Counted from the stretch's first letter, positions 19,204 to 27,989 are shown. The stretch: 44,805 nt of DNA from Chitinophagaceae bacterium (GCA_947447265.1 CANFKC010000042.1:1-44805), one strand, 5' to 3'. Notes: generated from the sequence alone by a model not told the origin. Translations and numbers: made by a program.

Positions 19204-19270
19204 CGGCAGTTATAAACTGCCGGAACTTCTGTAGACTCGAGTTGGCTACGCAGCAAACTTGCGCCAGTAC
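19204..19270. repeat. Palindromic intergenic element A
   Basis: CGGCAGT-TATAA-ACTGCCG (19204-19222) is followed by GTAGACTCGAGTTGG and TTGCGCCAGT (about 19231-19268). The words after the palindrome recur near a second palindrome at 20317-20395 (CAGACTCGCGCCAGT), which suggests a dispersed intergenic repeat. It sits between two convergent genes and may double as a transcript terminator. Confidence 0.45.
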
Positions 19271-19283
19271 AAATCATATAAAT

Positions 19284-19358
19284 CTATTCAACCCTTACAA
19301 GTTCAGCGCGCTTCTTGATAACCTGCAGAATGTTGTTTTGGATATCCTGCATGATTCA
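19284..19358 (-). pseudogene. Separated C-terminal tail of the SRPBCC gene beyond an in-frame UGA
   Basis: After the UGA at 19356-19358 the same frame runs on for 23 sense codons (IMQDIQNNILQVIKKRAELV...) to a TAG at 19284-19286. The tail looks like a real amphipathic helix. Reading the UGA as Trp (one base from UGG) joins it smoothly to the preceding FYASWWAR. The UGA is therefore either a recent nonsense change that trimmed the protein or a sequencing error. Confidence 0.5.
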
Positions 19359-20255
19359 TCTGGCCCACCAGCTTGCGTAAAAATTAAAAGTAGTTGATAG
19401 TTTGAAATGACTGTATAAATGTAAGCGGCAGGTGTTAGGCCCTAATTCCTCCAGTTCGTAGGTGCCATTGAGCACATCAAAATAATCGCCGCCAATAACC
19501 ACATGTTCATCCATGGTAGTAGATGGTATTTCTTGCGGATTGGCCTTAATAGTGAAAACCATTTTCTTGTTATCGGTATACTCCAATACTGTTTCATGAA
19601 AAACCAGTCCGTTAGTAAATATAGCTTCTCTGTAGCCACCTACGCCTTCAAAATTAAGCTCTGCCCTTACCGGGCGCGGGAAGCCTAAAAAACGGGTAAG
19701 CCAACCCTTATCCTGCTCGCGGGGTATCTCTCTTACCCGGGTTACATTGTTCCATATTTCCGAAGGTGTGGCATGTATATCAATAGTGGTGTTGGCAGTG
19801 TAAGTGCCGGGTATAGCACCAACCATTTTTTCTATTGGCGACATCACTAACGGAAGTAGCACCAAAAGTGAAACGTATACTTTGTCATTCTTCTTTCTGA
19901 ATTTCAGGTAGGCGCCAATAAAGCCACCTATAGAGGAGGCTATCATAAACACCGGCAGAATCATTATCCAGCAAGCAAATCCTTCGAGCGAGCTAAGTAA
20001 AGTAAGAAAGAAGAAAATAAATACGGGTATCCACGGGGTAGTAATGCGATAAGAGGTTTTTCGCGCTTTTTCCTCGCTCGAAAAATAGATGCATAACGCA
20101 CCTGAAATAACAGGTAGGCAGAAAAGAAACGTAACCGTCATGACGGAAAATAATTCGTCCCAGCTTTTTACTCCGAAAAAAAGCCGCAACACCATCGCAT
20201 AAAGCACCGGAATAGCAATAACCTTAAATGCCGTTAGCAAACTTGACCGATTCAT
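19356..20255 (-). CDS. Membrane protein with C-terminal SRPBCC (polyketide cyclase-like) domain, probably truncated
   Basis: A 299-residue product. The first half (about 1-145) holds four to five membrane helices; the second half (about 150-299) looks like an SRPBCC/START-like ligand-binding fold opening NTTIDIHATPSEIWNNVTRV and ending LHLYSHFKLSTTFNFYASWWAR. In such domains the N-terminal strand and the long C-terminal helix are both part of the cavity. The frame stops at a UGA exactly where the C-terminal helix should continue, and 23 more helix-like codons follow. The encoded protein is therefore probably shortened by about 24 residues and may be unstable. The ligand is unknown. It is monocistronic, with palindromic elements on both sides. 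Confidence 0.75.
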   Translation of the reverse strand: MNRSSLLTAFKVIAIPVLYAMVLRLFFGVKSWDELFSVMTVTFLFCLPVISGALCIYFSSEEKARKTSYRITTPWIPVFIFFFLTLLSSLEGFACWIMILPVFMIASSIGGFIGAYLKFRKKNDKVYVSLLVLLPLVMSPIEKMVGAIPGTYTANTTIDIHATPSEIWNNVTRVREIPREQDKGWLTRFLGFPRPVRAELNFEGVGGYREAIFTNGLVFHETVLEYTDNKKMVFTIKANPQEIPSTTMDEHVVIGGDYFDVLNGTYELEELGPNTCRLHLYSHFKLSTTFNFYASWWAR

Positions 20256-20316
20256 ATCCAGTTAATTATTCCTAAATGTAGTATTGTTATTTAGAAAGTG
20301 GACGATTTTCGGTGGT

Positions 20317-20395
20317 GCCAGTTAATAAACTGGCTCATTTAGGCAGACACGAGTCCGCCCCAGCAAAAAGGCTACACTACAGACTCGCGCCAGTG
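20317..20395. repeat. Palindromic intergenic element B
   Basis: GCCAGTT-AATA-AACTGGC (20317-20334) is followed by CACGAGTCC and, near 20381-20395, CAGACTCGCGCCAGT. These words parallel element A at 19204-19270. It lies between the SRPBCC gene start and the stop codon of the next minus-strand gene. Confidence 0.4.
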
Positions 20396-20397
20396 TG

Positions 20398-21096
20398 TCA
20401 TTTCAGATAAAAATAATCGAGCGGGTTTTCTATATGCTTCAAACCTATTATGTACTGGTAATAGGCTAAATCGTTATCATAAACATCGATTTTCCCGTTT
20501 AGTGGTAGAAACAATGGAAATTGTGCATACAAATAGAAATTCCCTGAACTGACAGTACTTAATACATTTACCGTAGAACAATTCTTTGCAACCGAATCGT
20601 TGACATCAAAATATTGGCTCTTGCTTCCGTAAGTAATAGCATACTCATCTTGAAATTTCTTAGATACAAGAATAGAGGGGGAAGTTATCAAGTAGTATTT
20701 ATTTTCGCAATTATGGGTATTATAAAACCTGATTCCATTCTTTTCAAACCTTAAACCGATGATACAGGTAAACGAATTTATTCCGGGCAATGATAAAAGA
20801 ACATTTTCGTCATTGAAGATGTATAAGTGACGGTTTTTATTCTTTTTGACTTTGCCATTTTGAACTATATAAATCCGGTTGCTCTCATAACAATCTGGAA
20901 AATCAATTTCAAACAACGAATCAGGCACATGGAAATTACGATTTGATTGCCCCCATCTGATATACATGTCATGAGCGCTTGTGATGACAACTGAAAAATG
21001 CCGCTTTGCAATTACTGTATCAATTACACTGATGCTCTTTCCCTGGCCACAATAGCCAACCAGCAGGAAAAGTACTGTAACATATATCTTTCTCAT
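20398..21096 (-). CDS. Secreted protein of unknown function
   Basis: A 232-residue protein with a signal peptide (about 1-20, MRKIYVTVLFLLVGYCGQGKS); the C at 16 could also serve as a lipid attachment site, but the context is not a strong lipobox. The mature part is rich in Tyr, Asn and Phe with a few Cys (DFPDCYESN, TCIIGL, NCENKYY, NCSTVNV). I see no domain, repeat or sorting signal that I recognise. The coding sequence is noticeably more A+T-rich than its neighbours, which may point to a different origin. It stands alone between elements B and C. Confidence 0.65.
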   Translation of the reverse strand: MRKIYVTVLFLLVGYCGQGKSISVIDTVIAKRHFSVVITSAHDMYIRWGQSNRNFHVPDSLFEIDFPDCYESNRIYIVQNGKVKKNKNRHLYIFNDENVLLSLPGINSFTCIIGLRFEKNGIRFYNTHNCENKYYLITSPSILVSKKFQDEYAITYGSKSQYFDVNDSVAKNCSTVNVLSTVSSGNFYLYAQFPLFLPLNGKIDVYDNDLAYYQYIIGLKHIENPLDYFYLK

Positions 21097-21151
21097 TTCA
21101 GTCGACTAGAATTACAGTTAGTACTAATCATTATGACATTAAAGCACCCAA

Positions 21152-21264
21152 CTGGTCGAAGGATTCCCTTCGACCAGCTATTCCGGAAGTATTTACTTCC
21201 GTGAATAAACTTCAATGGCGCAAAAACACTTGCTTAAGTAACATACGGAAGCAAATGCTTCCGT
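21152..21264. repeat. Cluster of three hairpins downstream of parE (element C)
   Basis: Three perfect palindromes lie in about 110 bp: CTGGTCGAAGG/CCTTCGACCAG (21152-21177, 11-bp arms), CGGAAGT/ACTTCCG (21184-21201) and ACGGAAGC/GCTTCCGT (21245-21264). The second and third share the GGAAG core. None has a strong T-run on the minus strand. Together they resemble a REP-like or BIME-like cluster and may limit 3' decay or end parE transcription. Confidence 0.5.
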
Positions 21265-21332
21265 AATAGCAGGACGAAGCAAAATGCTTATACTAGTAGA
21301 GCGAGAAACAGAGCGAGAGCGGAGGGGTTTTC

Positions 21333-23228
21333 CTACCCTACCTCAACCCCCAATTCCTCAGCCAAATCCTTTTCAATCCTTAGATTGTCAATAATGAACG
21401 TCTGGCGGTCGGGGGTGTTTTTGCCCATGAAGTACGAAAGCATTTCCTTTATCTGGGTTTCCTGGTTTACTAAAACAGGGTCTTTACGAATGTCATCGCC
21501 AATAAATCGGGCGAACTCTTCGGGGCTGATCTCACCCAGACCTTTGAATCGGGTTATCTCGGCTTTAGCACCTATTTCATGTATGGCGCGCTGGCGCTCT
21601 TCGTCGTTGTAGCAATATATTGTCTTCTGCTTATTACGTACACGGAAGAGTGGCGTTTGCAAAATGTAAATATGGCCACCCCTTACCAGGTCAGGGAAGA
21701 ACTGCAGGAAGAACGTCATAATCAGCAGGCGGATGTGCATACCATCCACATCGGCATCGGTAGCTATTACAATGTTGTTATAGCGCAGCCCTTCCATGCC
21801 TTCTTCAATATTCAGGGCATGTTGTAAAAGGTTAAACTCTTCATTCTCGTACACTACCTTCTTGGTCAATCCGAAACAGTTCAGCGGCTTACCCCGCAGG
21901 CTGAATACTGCCTGGCTTTCCACGCTACGGCTCTTGGTAATGGAACCACTCGCACTATCCCCTTCCGTAATAAATATGGTCGATTCCTGCTGCTTCACCT
22001 GAAACTCTTCTTTGTTCTTGCTCGGCACATCATCATTCAGGTGAATGCGGCAATCTCTCAGCTTCTTGTTATGAAGGTTGGCTTTTTTCGCACGCTCATT
22101 AGCCAGCTTACGTATGCCCGAAAGTTCTTTGCGCTCCCTTTCGCTCTGCTCAATTCGCTTCTTCATGGCATCGGCAACAGCGGGGTTTTTATGCAGGTAG
22201 TTATTCAGTTCCTTGTTCAGGAAGTCGCCTATAAATGCCTTCATGGAAGGGCCATTCTCAAACACATATTGCGAACCCAGCTTGGTTTTGGTCTGCGACT
22301 CAAACACAGGCTCCTGCACCCTTACTGATACCGCAGCACATATACTCTGGCGGACGTCAGAAGCATCATAATCTTTCTTATAGAAATCGCGTATTGCCTT
22401 TACAAATGCCTCGCGGAAGGCACCCTGGTGGGTACCGCCCTGCGTGGTATGCTGGCCGTTCACGAAAGAATAAATATCCTCGCCATAATCACCGGTATGC
22501 GTCAGGGCAATTTCGATATCGTTTCCCTTAAGGTGAATGATAGGATACCTGTTTGTTTCAGGGCTTGTTTTGCGAGTAAGCAGGTCTAAAAGACCATTTT
22601 TCGAAAGAAAATTGCGGCCATTAAAATTGATCTGCAAACCTGCGTTCAGGAAGCAGTAGTTCCATATCTGGTTTTCTAGGTATTCATGTAAAAAGTGATA
22701 GCTACGGAATACCGTTTCATCGGGCCTGAAAACTACCAACGTACCATTAGCCTGGTCGGTAGTTGTTTCTTTATGTTCTTTAGTTAAAATGCCCTGCTCA
22801 AACTCGGCTACCTTTATCTTACCCTCACGAACGGACGCTACCTTAAAATACTTACTCAGCGCATTTACAGCCTTGGTACCTACACCATTCAAACCAACCG
22901 ATTTCTGGAAGGCCTTACTATCGTATTTGGCACCGGTATTTATCTTGCTCACTACATCAACCACCTTACCCAGTGGTATACCGCGGCCATAGTCGCGCAC
23001 GGAAACTTCCCCTTCTGCAATTTTTATCTCAATGCGTTTGCCCTGGCCCATGGCAAACTCATCAATACAGTTATCTACAACCTCTTTTACCAACACATAG
23101 ATACCATCATCCATGCTTGTACCGTCGCCCAGCTTGCCTATGTACATGCCGGGACGTAACCTTATATGCTCTCTCCAGTCCAGCGACCGGATACTATCCT
23201 CATTATATTGATTCTGTAATTCTGACAT
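21333..23228 (-). CDS. parE: DNA topoisomerase IV subunit B
   Basis: A 631-residue type IIA topoisomerase ATPase subunit that decatenates daughter chromosomes together with ParC. GHKL motifs are present in order: [18 protein letters not shown] and the [14 protein letters not shown] lid. The transducer follows. The TOPRIM domain carries [26 protein letters not shown] and a closing RFKGLGEI. The EGDSASG form, rather than GyrB's EGDSAGG, and the RGKPLNCFG segment favour ParE over GyrB. The length suits the compact Bacteroidota form. parC is not in this window. The start [21 protein letters not shown] fits the family. The 5' flank carries a degenerate tandem repeat. Confidence 0.9.
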   Translation of the reverse strand: MSELQNQYNEDSIRSLDWREHIRLRPGMYIGKLGDGTSMDDGIYVLVKEVVDNCIDEFAMGQGKRIEIKIAEGEVSVRDYGRGIPLGKVVDVVSKINTGAKYDSKAFQKSVGLNGVGTKAVNALSKYFKVASVREGKIKVAEFEQGILTKEHKETTTDQANGTLVVFRPDETVFRSYHFLHEYLENQIWNYCFLNAGLQINFNGRNFLSKNGLLDLLTRKTSPETNRYPIIHLKGNDIEIALTHTGDYGEDIYSFVNGQHTTQGGTHQGAFREAFVKAIRDFYKKDYDASDVRQSICAAVSVRVQEPVFESQTKTKLGSQYVFENGPSMKAFIGDFLNKELNNYLHKNPAVADAMKKRIEQSERERKELSGIRKLANERAKKANLHNKKLRDCRIHLNDDVPSKNKEEFQVKQQESTIFITEGDSASGSITKSRSVESQAVFSLRGKPLNCFGLTKKVVYENEEFNLLQHALNIEEGMEGLRYNNIVIATDADVDGMHIRLLIMTFFLQFFPDLVRGGHIYILQTPLFRVRNKQKTIYCYNDEERQRAIHEIGAKAEITRFKGLGEISPEEFARFIGDDIRKDPVLVNQETQIKEMLSYFMGKNTPDRQTFIIDNLRIEKDLAEELGVEVG

Positions 23229-23358
23229 TTTTCTTATTAGTTAACCGGTGTGCAATTTAAGCCAAATGCGGCAAAGGAATAAAGAAGAAATTTAAACAAG
23301 TGTGAGCGCGTTGCTACCCTCAGGCTAAATGCCGTATAGTTAATAAAAATAGATCATA

Positions 23359-23477
23359 CAAAGGCACAATGACGCAATGACCGTGTGCTTAGTGCCTCAA
23401 GATTTAAGAGGCGCAAACAAAAGGCTCATGCAAAGGCGCAATAACCGTGTGCCTAGTGCTTCAAGATTTAAGAGGCG
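23359..23477. repeat. Imperfect direct repeat upstream of parE
   Basis: Two copies, about 23359-23413 and 23430-23477, both contain CAAAGGC.CAAT, ACCGTGTGC.TAGTGC and TCAAGATTTAAGAGGCG. The first copy has a small extra stretch. They lie in the 351-bp gap between parE and the DUF6600-type gene, which otherwise has no gene. The words resemble the GCAAAGGCGCAA-type low-complexity repeats seen in Bacteroidota intergenic DNA. Confidence 0.6.
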
Positions 23478-23523
23478 GAAAAAAAGGGCCTAAGTATATG
23501 ACAAAGAAATGAGCGAGGGGTGC

Positions 23524-23561
23524 TAAAAAAAATCCGCATTGTGCAGCACACAACGCGGATT
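23524..23561 (-). terminator. Terminator of the DUF6600-type gene
   Basis: AATCCGC (23531-23537) pairs with GCGGATT (23555-23561), with TTGTG/CACAA inner pairs. On the minus strand the stem is followed by a run of T (the A-run at 23524-23530). It lies about 20 bp past the stop codon. Confidence 0.85.
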
Positions 23562-23579
23562 ATCAGAATATATTAAATT

Positions 23580-24911
23580 TTATTTACCGGGTGTTATTGG
23601 CTCCGGATGCTGTTTAGGAGTTGGCGCAGGCGGCTCGCTCTTTGGTTTAGGCAGTTCCGGTGTAGGGTCAGGATGCTGCTCAGGGTTTACCGGCGGTTGC
23701 ACATTCTTCTTTTCCTTTGGTATTTCTATTGGTTCCGGCACCTGACTACCCTGCGTTGGCAATTTTGCTTTTGCAGGTCGCGGAATAGTGTTTGACCCTT
23801 CGCGCTTATTAGGCTCTATCGATTTCAGGTCAGTTTTGTATTGGTACTTATCTGCCCTGTGCTCTTCTTCCCAATTCGTGCCCTTTTTAATTTCGTTATG
23901 GTACTGCACCTGTGTTACGGTGCGGGGAGTATTTTTTATAATACCTGGAAGGTCTTTCCTGAAGGCTGGGTCAATACCACCGTTTATACTCAGCGCTTCC
24001 GGTTTAGCAGATATTACGCTAGGTGCTTTAATTATGTTTGGCGGAACCATGCGCTCTCCAGTGGCGGGGCTCTGCTTTATTTCAGCAGGGCGGAACATTT
24101 TTATAACATCATGATGCACGTATTCAGCCCTTGGTGTACCGGTATTATTGATACGGTAAAGCTGAACCGGTTTTGCTCCGCGCTCTTCAACCTGCTTGGC
24201 ACGTGGGCCTGCAACTAGTGTTACACCGTTTTGAGTATAGGTGTTATCCATTGGTGCGGTATTTTTCTTCGATACATTGCTGCCGGCCGCACCGTACAGG
24301 TAACGATAGTAATTGCCACCATACAAATACTCAGGTGCCAGGTAAACCCACCAGTCTTTAGGCGGATTGTATTGGTTCAGCTCTTTGCCATTAAATTCGA
24401 AACCCGGAGCCAATGGCGCCCAGCCAAATACACCGAGACCTGTTCTCCAGCTTACCCATGCAGGACCCCAGTTACTACCGGGAACCCACAACCAGCCATA
24501 ATAAGAGTCAAACGTCCAGCGGCCGTAATGAAAACAAGCCCAGCCCCATTGGTATTCTGAAACCCAGGTATTACCGAAATCGGTCATAGCCCAGTATCCC
24601 TTTGAAAAATAAGGGCGAAACGAGGCGTCAACATCAGGGCTCCATACGTAGCCATATTGCGCATCATCTATCCACTGGCCGTATGGCGCAAGCAATTCGA
24701 AAAAATCGTTGTAAGAATAATCCTGGCCATCGTAACGGGCGTTGGTATAAACACCATCGTTATACTGCTTGTTATAATAAAGATTGTTGGTACCAAAATT
24801 ATCAGAATGAGTCTCAGCCGACTGCGCCAGAGCCGCGTCTGCACCCGTTAAAACAGAACAAAACAGCCCTAAAGCCACTATTTTTGAAACATGCTTATTG
24901 TTGCTCTTCAT
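23580..24911 (-). CDS. DUF6600-type secreted protein with Pro-rich tail
   Basis: A 443-residue protein with a signal peptide (about 1-30, ending ADAALAQ). The region about 70-190 is extremely rich in Trp and Tyr, with repeated short motifs (APYGQWIDD, YGYVWSPDV, QWGWACFHYGRW, YYGWLWVPGSNWGPAWVSW). This is the pattern of the DUF6600 family found in exported Bacteroidota proteins. A linker of low complexity follows, and the last ~70 residues are almost entirely Pro, Glu and Lys (PEPIEIPKEKK, PKPKSEPPAPTPK), probably disordered and wall- or envelope-spanning. The function of the family is not known. It is a single gene with its own terminator. Confidence 0.75.
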   Translation of the reverse strand: MKSNNKHVSKIVALGLFCSVLTGADAALAQSAETHSDNFGTNNLYYNKQYNDGVYTNARYDGQDYSYNDFFELLAPYGQWIDDAQYGYVWSPDVDASFRPYFSKGYWAMTDFGNTWVSEYQWGWACFHYGRWTFDSYYGWLWVPGSNWGPAWVSWRTGLGVFGWAPLAPGFEFNGKELNQYNPPKDWWVYLAPEYLYGGNYYRYLYGAAGSNVSKKNTAPMDNTYTQNGVTLVAGPRAKQVEERGAKPVQLYRINNTGTPRAEYVHHDVIKMFRPAEIKQSPATGERMVPPNIIKAPSVISAKPEALSINGGIDPAFRKDLPGIIKNTPRTVTQVQYHNEIKKGTNWEEEHRADKYQYKTDLKSIEPNKREGSNTIPRPAKAKLPTQGSQVPEPIEIPKEKKNVQPPVNPEQHPDPTPELPKPKSEPPAPTPKQHPEPITPGK

Positions 24912-25123
24912 AGAAACCTCGTTAAATATTAAATACGCTCACCTTCCGGCATGCTGTTAAAACCGCCTTTTGAGCGTGTAAATATACTAAAAAGGCCTGT
25001 TGGCTGGTAGCATTGCGTCAAGCAGAAATTGTCCGTTGAATGAATGCGTTGTGCACTTTTGGGTTTTGACTTTTTCCTTCAGACTTGCCAGTAGCTTCAT
25101 TACAGGGCAGGAAAAAGGCACAA

Positions 25124-25702
25124 TTACCCTTCCATTTCAGCCATGGTAAGCTCTTTAGCCCACTGCAGCAACGACCTGTATTGTTGGTCAATAACATCGT
25201 GCGGCATAGGGTGTGGGCCGGTTTTGGTAGTTAAGAAAACAGTATGCATACCGAGTCTTTTACCAAACTCCATATCGCTGAGGCTATTGCCTACCATTAC
25301 GCTTTTCTTAAAATCTATCTGCGGATAGTCTTGTTGCGCCTGCTCCCCCATACCTGTATTGGGCTTACGGTTATGGTCTTCATCAGAAAGTGCTGTGCAG
25401 CTATATACTTTATCAATCCGGCCACCGTGTTCACCAACAGTATTGAGCATGTTGGCGTGTATTTCGCGTAGCGCTTCCAGGGTCATGATGCCCTTTTCTA
25501 CACCACGTTGGTTGGTCACCACCACAATATTCCCAAACGCATTGTGCAGTCCCTGCATGGCTTCTAATACCCCGTCGTGAAAATTGAATTCACTCCAGTT
25601 GGTAATATACGAGCCTACTGACTCCACATTTAAAACACCGTCTCTATCCAGAAATAAAGTCCAGGTTTTATCAATCTCCGGTTTACTGTTTAAGAATGTC
25701 AT
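25124..25702 (-). CDS. HAD-IIIA phosphatase, GmhB-like (heptose bisphosphate phosphatase)
   Basis: A 192-residue HAD phosphatase. Motif I is FLDRDGVLN (about 17-25), motif II has VVTNQRGVEKG, motif III is the Lys in RKPNTGM, and motif IV is MVGNSLSDMEFG. The layout matches GmhB, which removes the 7-phosphate from D-glycero-D-manno-heptose 1,7-bisphosphate on the way to ADP- or GDP-heptose. It follows gmhA with a 14-bp gap, which supports a heptose role. However, the Cys/His zinc loop of classical GmhB is not intact here: where Cys-x-His and Cys-x-Cys are expected, the sequence reads YSCTALSDEDHNRKP. This is a reason to keep the assignment general. The gene is second in a two-gene operon. Confidence 0.75.
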   Translation of the reverse strand: MTFLNSKPEIDKTWTLFLDRDGVLNVESVGSYITNWSEFNFHDGVLEAMQGLHNAFGNIVVVTNQRGVEKGIMTLEALREIHANMLNTVGEHGGRIDKVYSCTALSDEDHNRKPNTGMGEQAQQDYPQIDFKKSVMVGNSLSDMEFGKRLGMHTVFLTTKTGPHPMPHDVIDQQYRSLLQWAKELTMAEMEG

Positions 25703-25716
25703 TTTGATAGGGGCTT

Positions 25717-26295
25717 TTAACGGGTAAACAAACCTGCTTCTACTAATTCACAAATAATGTGACCGATCATGATGTGTGACTCCTGTATCCTTGGGGTATC
25801 AGTGCTTGGCACATTAAGTAAATGGTCGCAGATATCTTTCATTTTACCACCGCTTTCCCCTGTAAGTCCTACAGTAATCATGCCGATTTTTTTTGCCTGG
25901 TGCAGCGCATTAAGAATATTAACAGAATTGCCCGAAGTACTCAGGGCAACCAGAACATCGCCTGCCTTGCCGGAACCTTTAACTATTCTACTATAGACGA
26001 GATCGTAGCCATAATCGTTTGCTACCGCAGTTAAATAAGATGAGTTACAATGCAATGCCTCTGAAGGAAGTGGCTCCCTGTCAAAGTAAAACCTGCCGCT
26101 GAATTCCGCAGCCAAATGCTGTGCGTCAGCAGCGCTGCCGCCATTTCCACAAAACAAAACCTTATTGCCTTGCTTAAAAGCATCGGTAACTAAATTGACT
26201 ACCTCTTCTATTTTCTGCAATAAAACCGGGTTAGCTAATATATTGGTTTTCACATCAACAGAAGCCTGTATGATGCTCTTGATTTTCGATTCCAT
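25717..26295 (-). CDS. gmhA: Sedoheptulose 7-phosphate isomerase
   Basis: A 192-residue SIS-domain isomerase that converts sedoheptulose 7-phosphate to D-glycero-D-manno-heptose 7-phosphate, the first step of heptose nucleotide synthesis for LPS core or S-layer glycans. The CGNGGSAADAQHLAAEF segment and the LSTSGNSVNILNAL phosphate-binding loop are the family hallmarks, and the C-terminal HIMIGHIICELVE helix carries the expected His. Length is typical. It leads the operon with the HAD phosphatase; no heptose kinase or nucleotidyltransferase (HldE or HddA/HddC) is in this window. Confidence 0.92.
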   Translation of the reverse strand: MESKIKSIIQASVDVKTNILANPVLLQKIEEVVNLVTDAFKQGNKVLFCGNGGSAADAQHLAAEFSGRFYFDREPLPSEALHCNSSYLTAVANDYGYDLVYSRIVKGSGKAGDVLVALSTSGNSVNILNALHQAKKIGMITVGLTGESGGKMKDICDHLLNVPSTDTPRIQESHIMIGHIICELVEAGLFTR

Positions 26296-26402
26296 ATGTT
26301 AAAGCCAAAATAAAGAATAAATTTCGAAAGTGAGAACTAAACTTGCGTTATAGTAAATAAATGGATGTCTATTTTAACATTTAGCAAGCGCGCTTTACAA
26401 GA

Positions 26403-26436
26403 AAAAAGCTACAACAAACCCTGGGGTTGTTGTAGC
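26403..26436 (-). terminator. Terminator facing the lipoprotein gene
   Basis: GCTACAACAA (26408-26417) and TTGTTGTAGC (26427-26436) form a perfect 10-bp stem. On the minus strand it is followed by a T-run (A-run at 26402-26407). It would end minus-strand transcription coming from the lipoprotein gene at 26642-27631 before it reaches gmhA. The 346-bp gap has no gene. Confidence 0.75.
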
Positions 26437-26582
26437 CTCTTCTGTTTCATGGTAACAGGAAATAATTTATCGGTGACTAATAAAAAGCGCTTTGCAAATT
26501 TAAAAGACAACACAAGAATATAAATGCGTATAAATACGGAAAACAAGTACGTAGTTATACTAGTTTAAGCCTGCACTATGTG

Positions 26583-26618
26583 AACGGAGACAACCGAATT
26601 AAGGAGGTCGCCTCCGTT
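26583..26618 (-). other. Hairpin immediately after the lipoprotein gene
   Basis: AACGGAG (26583-26589) pairs with CTCCGTT (26612-26618), and an inner AACC/GGTC block also pairs after a 2-nt bulge. There is no T-run, so it may act as a 3' stabiliser ahead of the true terminator at 26403-26436. Confidence 0.45.
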
Positions 26619-26641
26619 TAACAATACACACCTGAATTTCA

Positions 26642-27631
26642 TTAAAGTGCCTTTAAGAGTGCAGTTACTTCAGCCTTTGTTTTAGGCGCCATGTTTGCTT
26701 TAACTACTACCTTGGGGCTAACTATACCTACCTGCTGAAAATAGTAGTAGCTGCCATTTACTTTAGAGATAGCTATGAATTTGTACTTGGTACCGGTCGG
26801 TACTATATCTATTCTATCTTCGCTTATCAACGTCATCGTATTGGTTGTGGCATTGTAAGCCTGCCCACCGGTTCCTGGTCCCGGCTCAACGTTTGACATT
26901 ACGCTTTTCGTATCGGGTAGCACGAGGTAAATCTGGGTGTTTGATGGAGTATACACTTTTTCAGGAAATATGACGCTTACTGATGTTAGCGGAGAATCAG
27001 TATTATAAAACTGGTCGCAATTGGTCCAGCCAAATTCGGTACAGGAATCAAAGATGTAAAGGTCCTGTCCGCCTACATTAGTGGTGCCCCAGGCAATAGT
27101 GCCGGCCCTCGATGTATCTGCGCCATTTTTCCAGGTAACAACAGAATCAACATTGTTATTAGCGCCATAGAAAATATTCATAGGAGAAGAAGACAATGTT
27201 TGTTGCAGAAACTGCACCCCATATACATTGGCAAAGACTTTTACGCCGTTTACCGTTGCATTCAAATTTATTTGTCCTCCGCTCTGCAATATCTTGCCTG
27301 CAGCCATGGTTGACGCCCTATTAGCAATCATGTCGCCAGTGGAATACATTTCAGTTAACTGCAGCGTGACGGTACCACTGGTTATAATATGCCCGCTGGC
27401 ATCCTTAAAAGAATTCGGGTAAAAGCTTAACTGTGTGCCTCCTGCGCCGGCAACCTTTGCAGCTGTGCCCGCGGTTACAGTGAGTACCTGCGGATTGGGT
27501 TTTAGATCAGCAAAAAGCGCATTCAGTTTCGATGGGTCTCCTACAGGATTGCTCGAATAATCTTTGCCGCATGAGGCAATAAGCATTGCGGTTGCCAATA
27601 TGCCGACAGCATAGGTCAGGTTTCTTTTCAT
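26642..27631 (-). CDS. Lipoprotein of unknown function
   Basis: 329 residues from ATG 27629-27631 (MKRNLTYAVGILATAML); a longer in-frame start 10 codons upstream is rejected because the lipobox then sits too deep. The lipobox is LIASC, followed by GKDYSSN. The mature protein is beta-rich, with Gly- and Thr-rich strands (TVTAGTAAKVAGAGG, GQINLNATVNGVKVFANVYG), and it has a DSCTEFGWTNCDQF segment with two Cys. This is typical of surface lipoproteins, but no family is recognised. It lies directly downstream of the second TonB receptor on the same strand, with a terminator between, so it need not be co-transcribed. Confidence 0.75.
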   Translation of the reverse strand: MKRNLTYAVGILATAMLIASCGKDYSSNPVGDPSKLNALFADLKPNPQVLTVTAGTAAKVAGAGGTQLSFYPNSFKDASGHIITSGTVTLQLTEMYSTGDMIANRASTMAAGKILQSGGQINLNATVNGVKVFANVYGVQFLQQTLSSSPMNIFYGANNNVDSVVTWKNGADTSRAGTIAWGTTNVGGQDLYIFDSCTEFGWTNCDQFYNTDSPLTSVSVIFPEKVYTPSNTQIYLVLPDTKSVMSNVEPGPGTGGQAYNATTNTMTLISEDRIDIVPTGTKYKFIAISKVNGSYYYFQQVGIVSPKVVVKANMAPKTKAEVTALLKAL

Positions 27632-27902
27632 TGTAAAGTGTGTGTTTTTTAGGGTGAACATTTGTTATTTCAAAGGTGTGGGCAATTCATGACATACCTA
27701 TATCAACATATTGACTATCAATATTTTAAAGAGTATTTTTAAAACTAAATTACCGTACTGAATATTTAACAAAAACTATGCCAAACTTTTTGTTAAAAGA
27801 CGTTCCCGAAAAATATCCTCTGCATAGCGCACATTCACTATCGTTATCAACCCGCAAAAATGTTTGACCGGTTATTATTCTTGTCCGTACTGGTGCAATG
27901 CA

Positions 27903-27928
27903 AAAAGGCAACCCAACGGCTGCCTTTT
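27903..27928 (-). terminator. Terminator of the second TonB receptor gene
   Basis: AAAAGGCA (27903-27910) pairs with TGCCTTTT (27921-27928), giving an 8-bp stem with T-rich sequence on the minus strand. It lies about 60 bp after the receptor's stop codon. The remaining ~270 bp up to the lipoprotein start hold no convincing gene. Confidence 0.75.
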
Positions 27929-27989
27929 CTAATAATATATCATCCCTTATAGCGCTATTAGTATTTGCCTTATCTGGCAATGCAGCAAT

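Noticed and set aside
21333-23228. Assignment of the topoisomerase subunit as GyrB
   Set aside because: The TOPRIM signature is EGDSASG and the RGKPLN region fits ParE; GyrB normally has EGDSAGG. A phylogeny would settle it fully.
27750-27980. 76-codon minus-strand frame between the second TonB receptor and the lipoprotein
   Set aside because: It spans the receptor's terminator hairpin (27903-27928), has no ribosome-binding site and no protein-like pattern.
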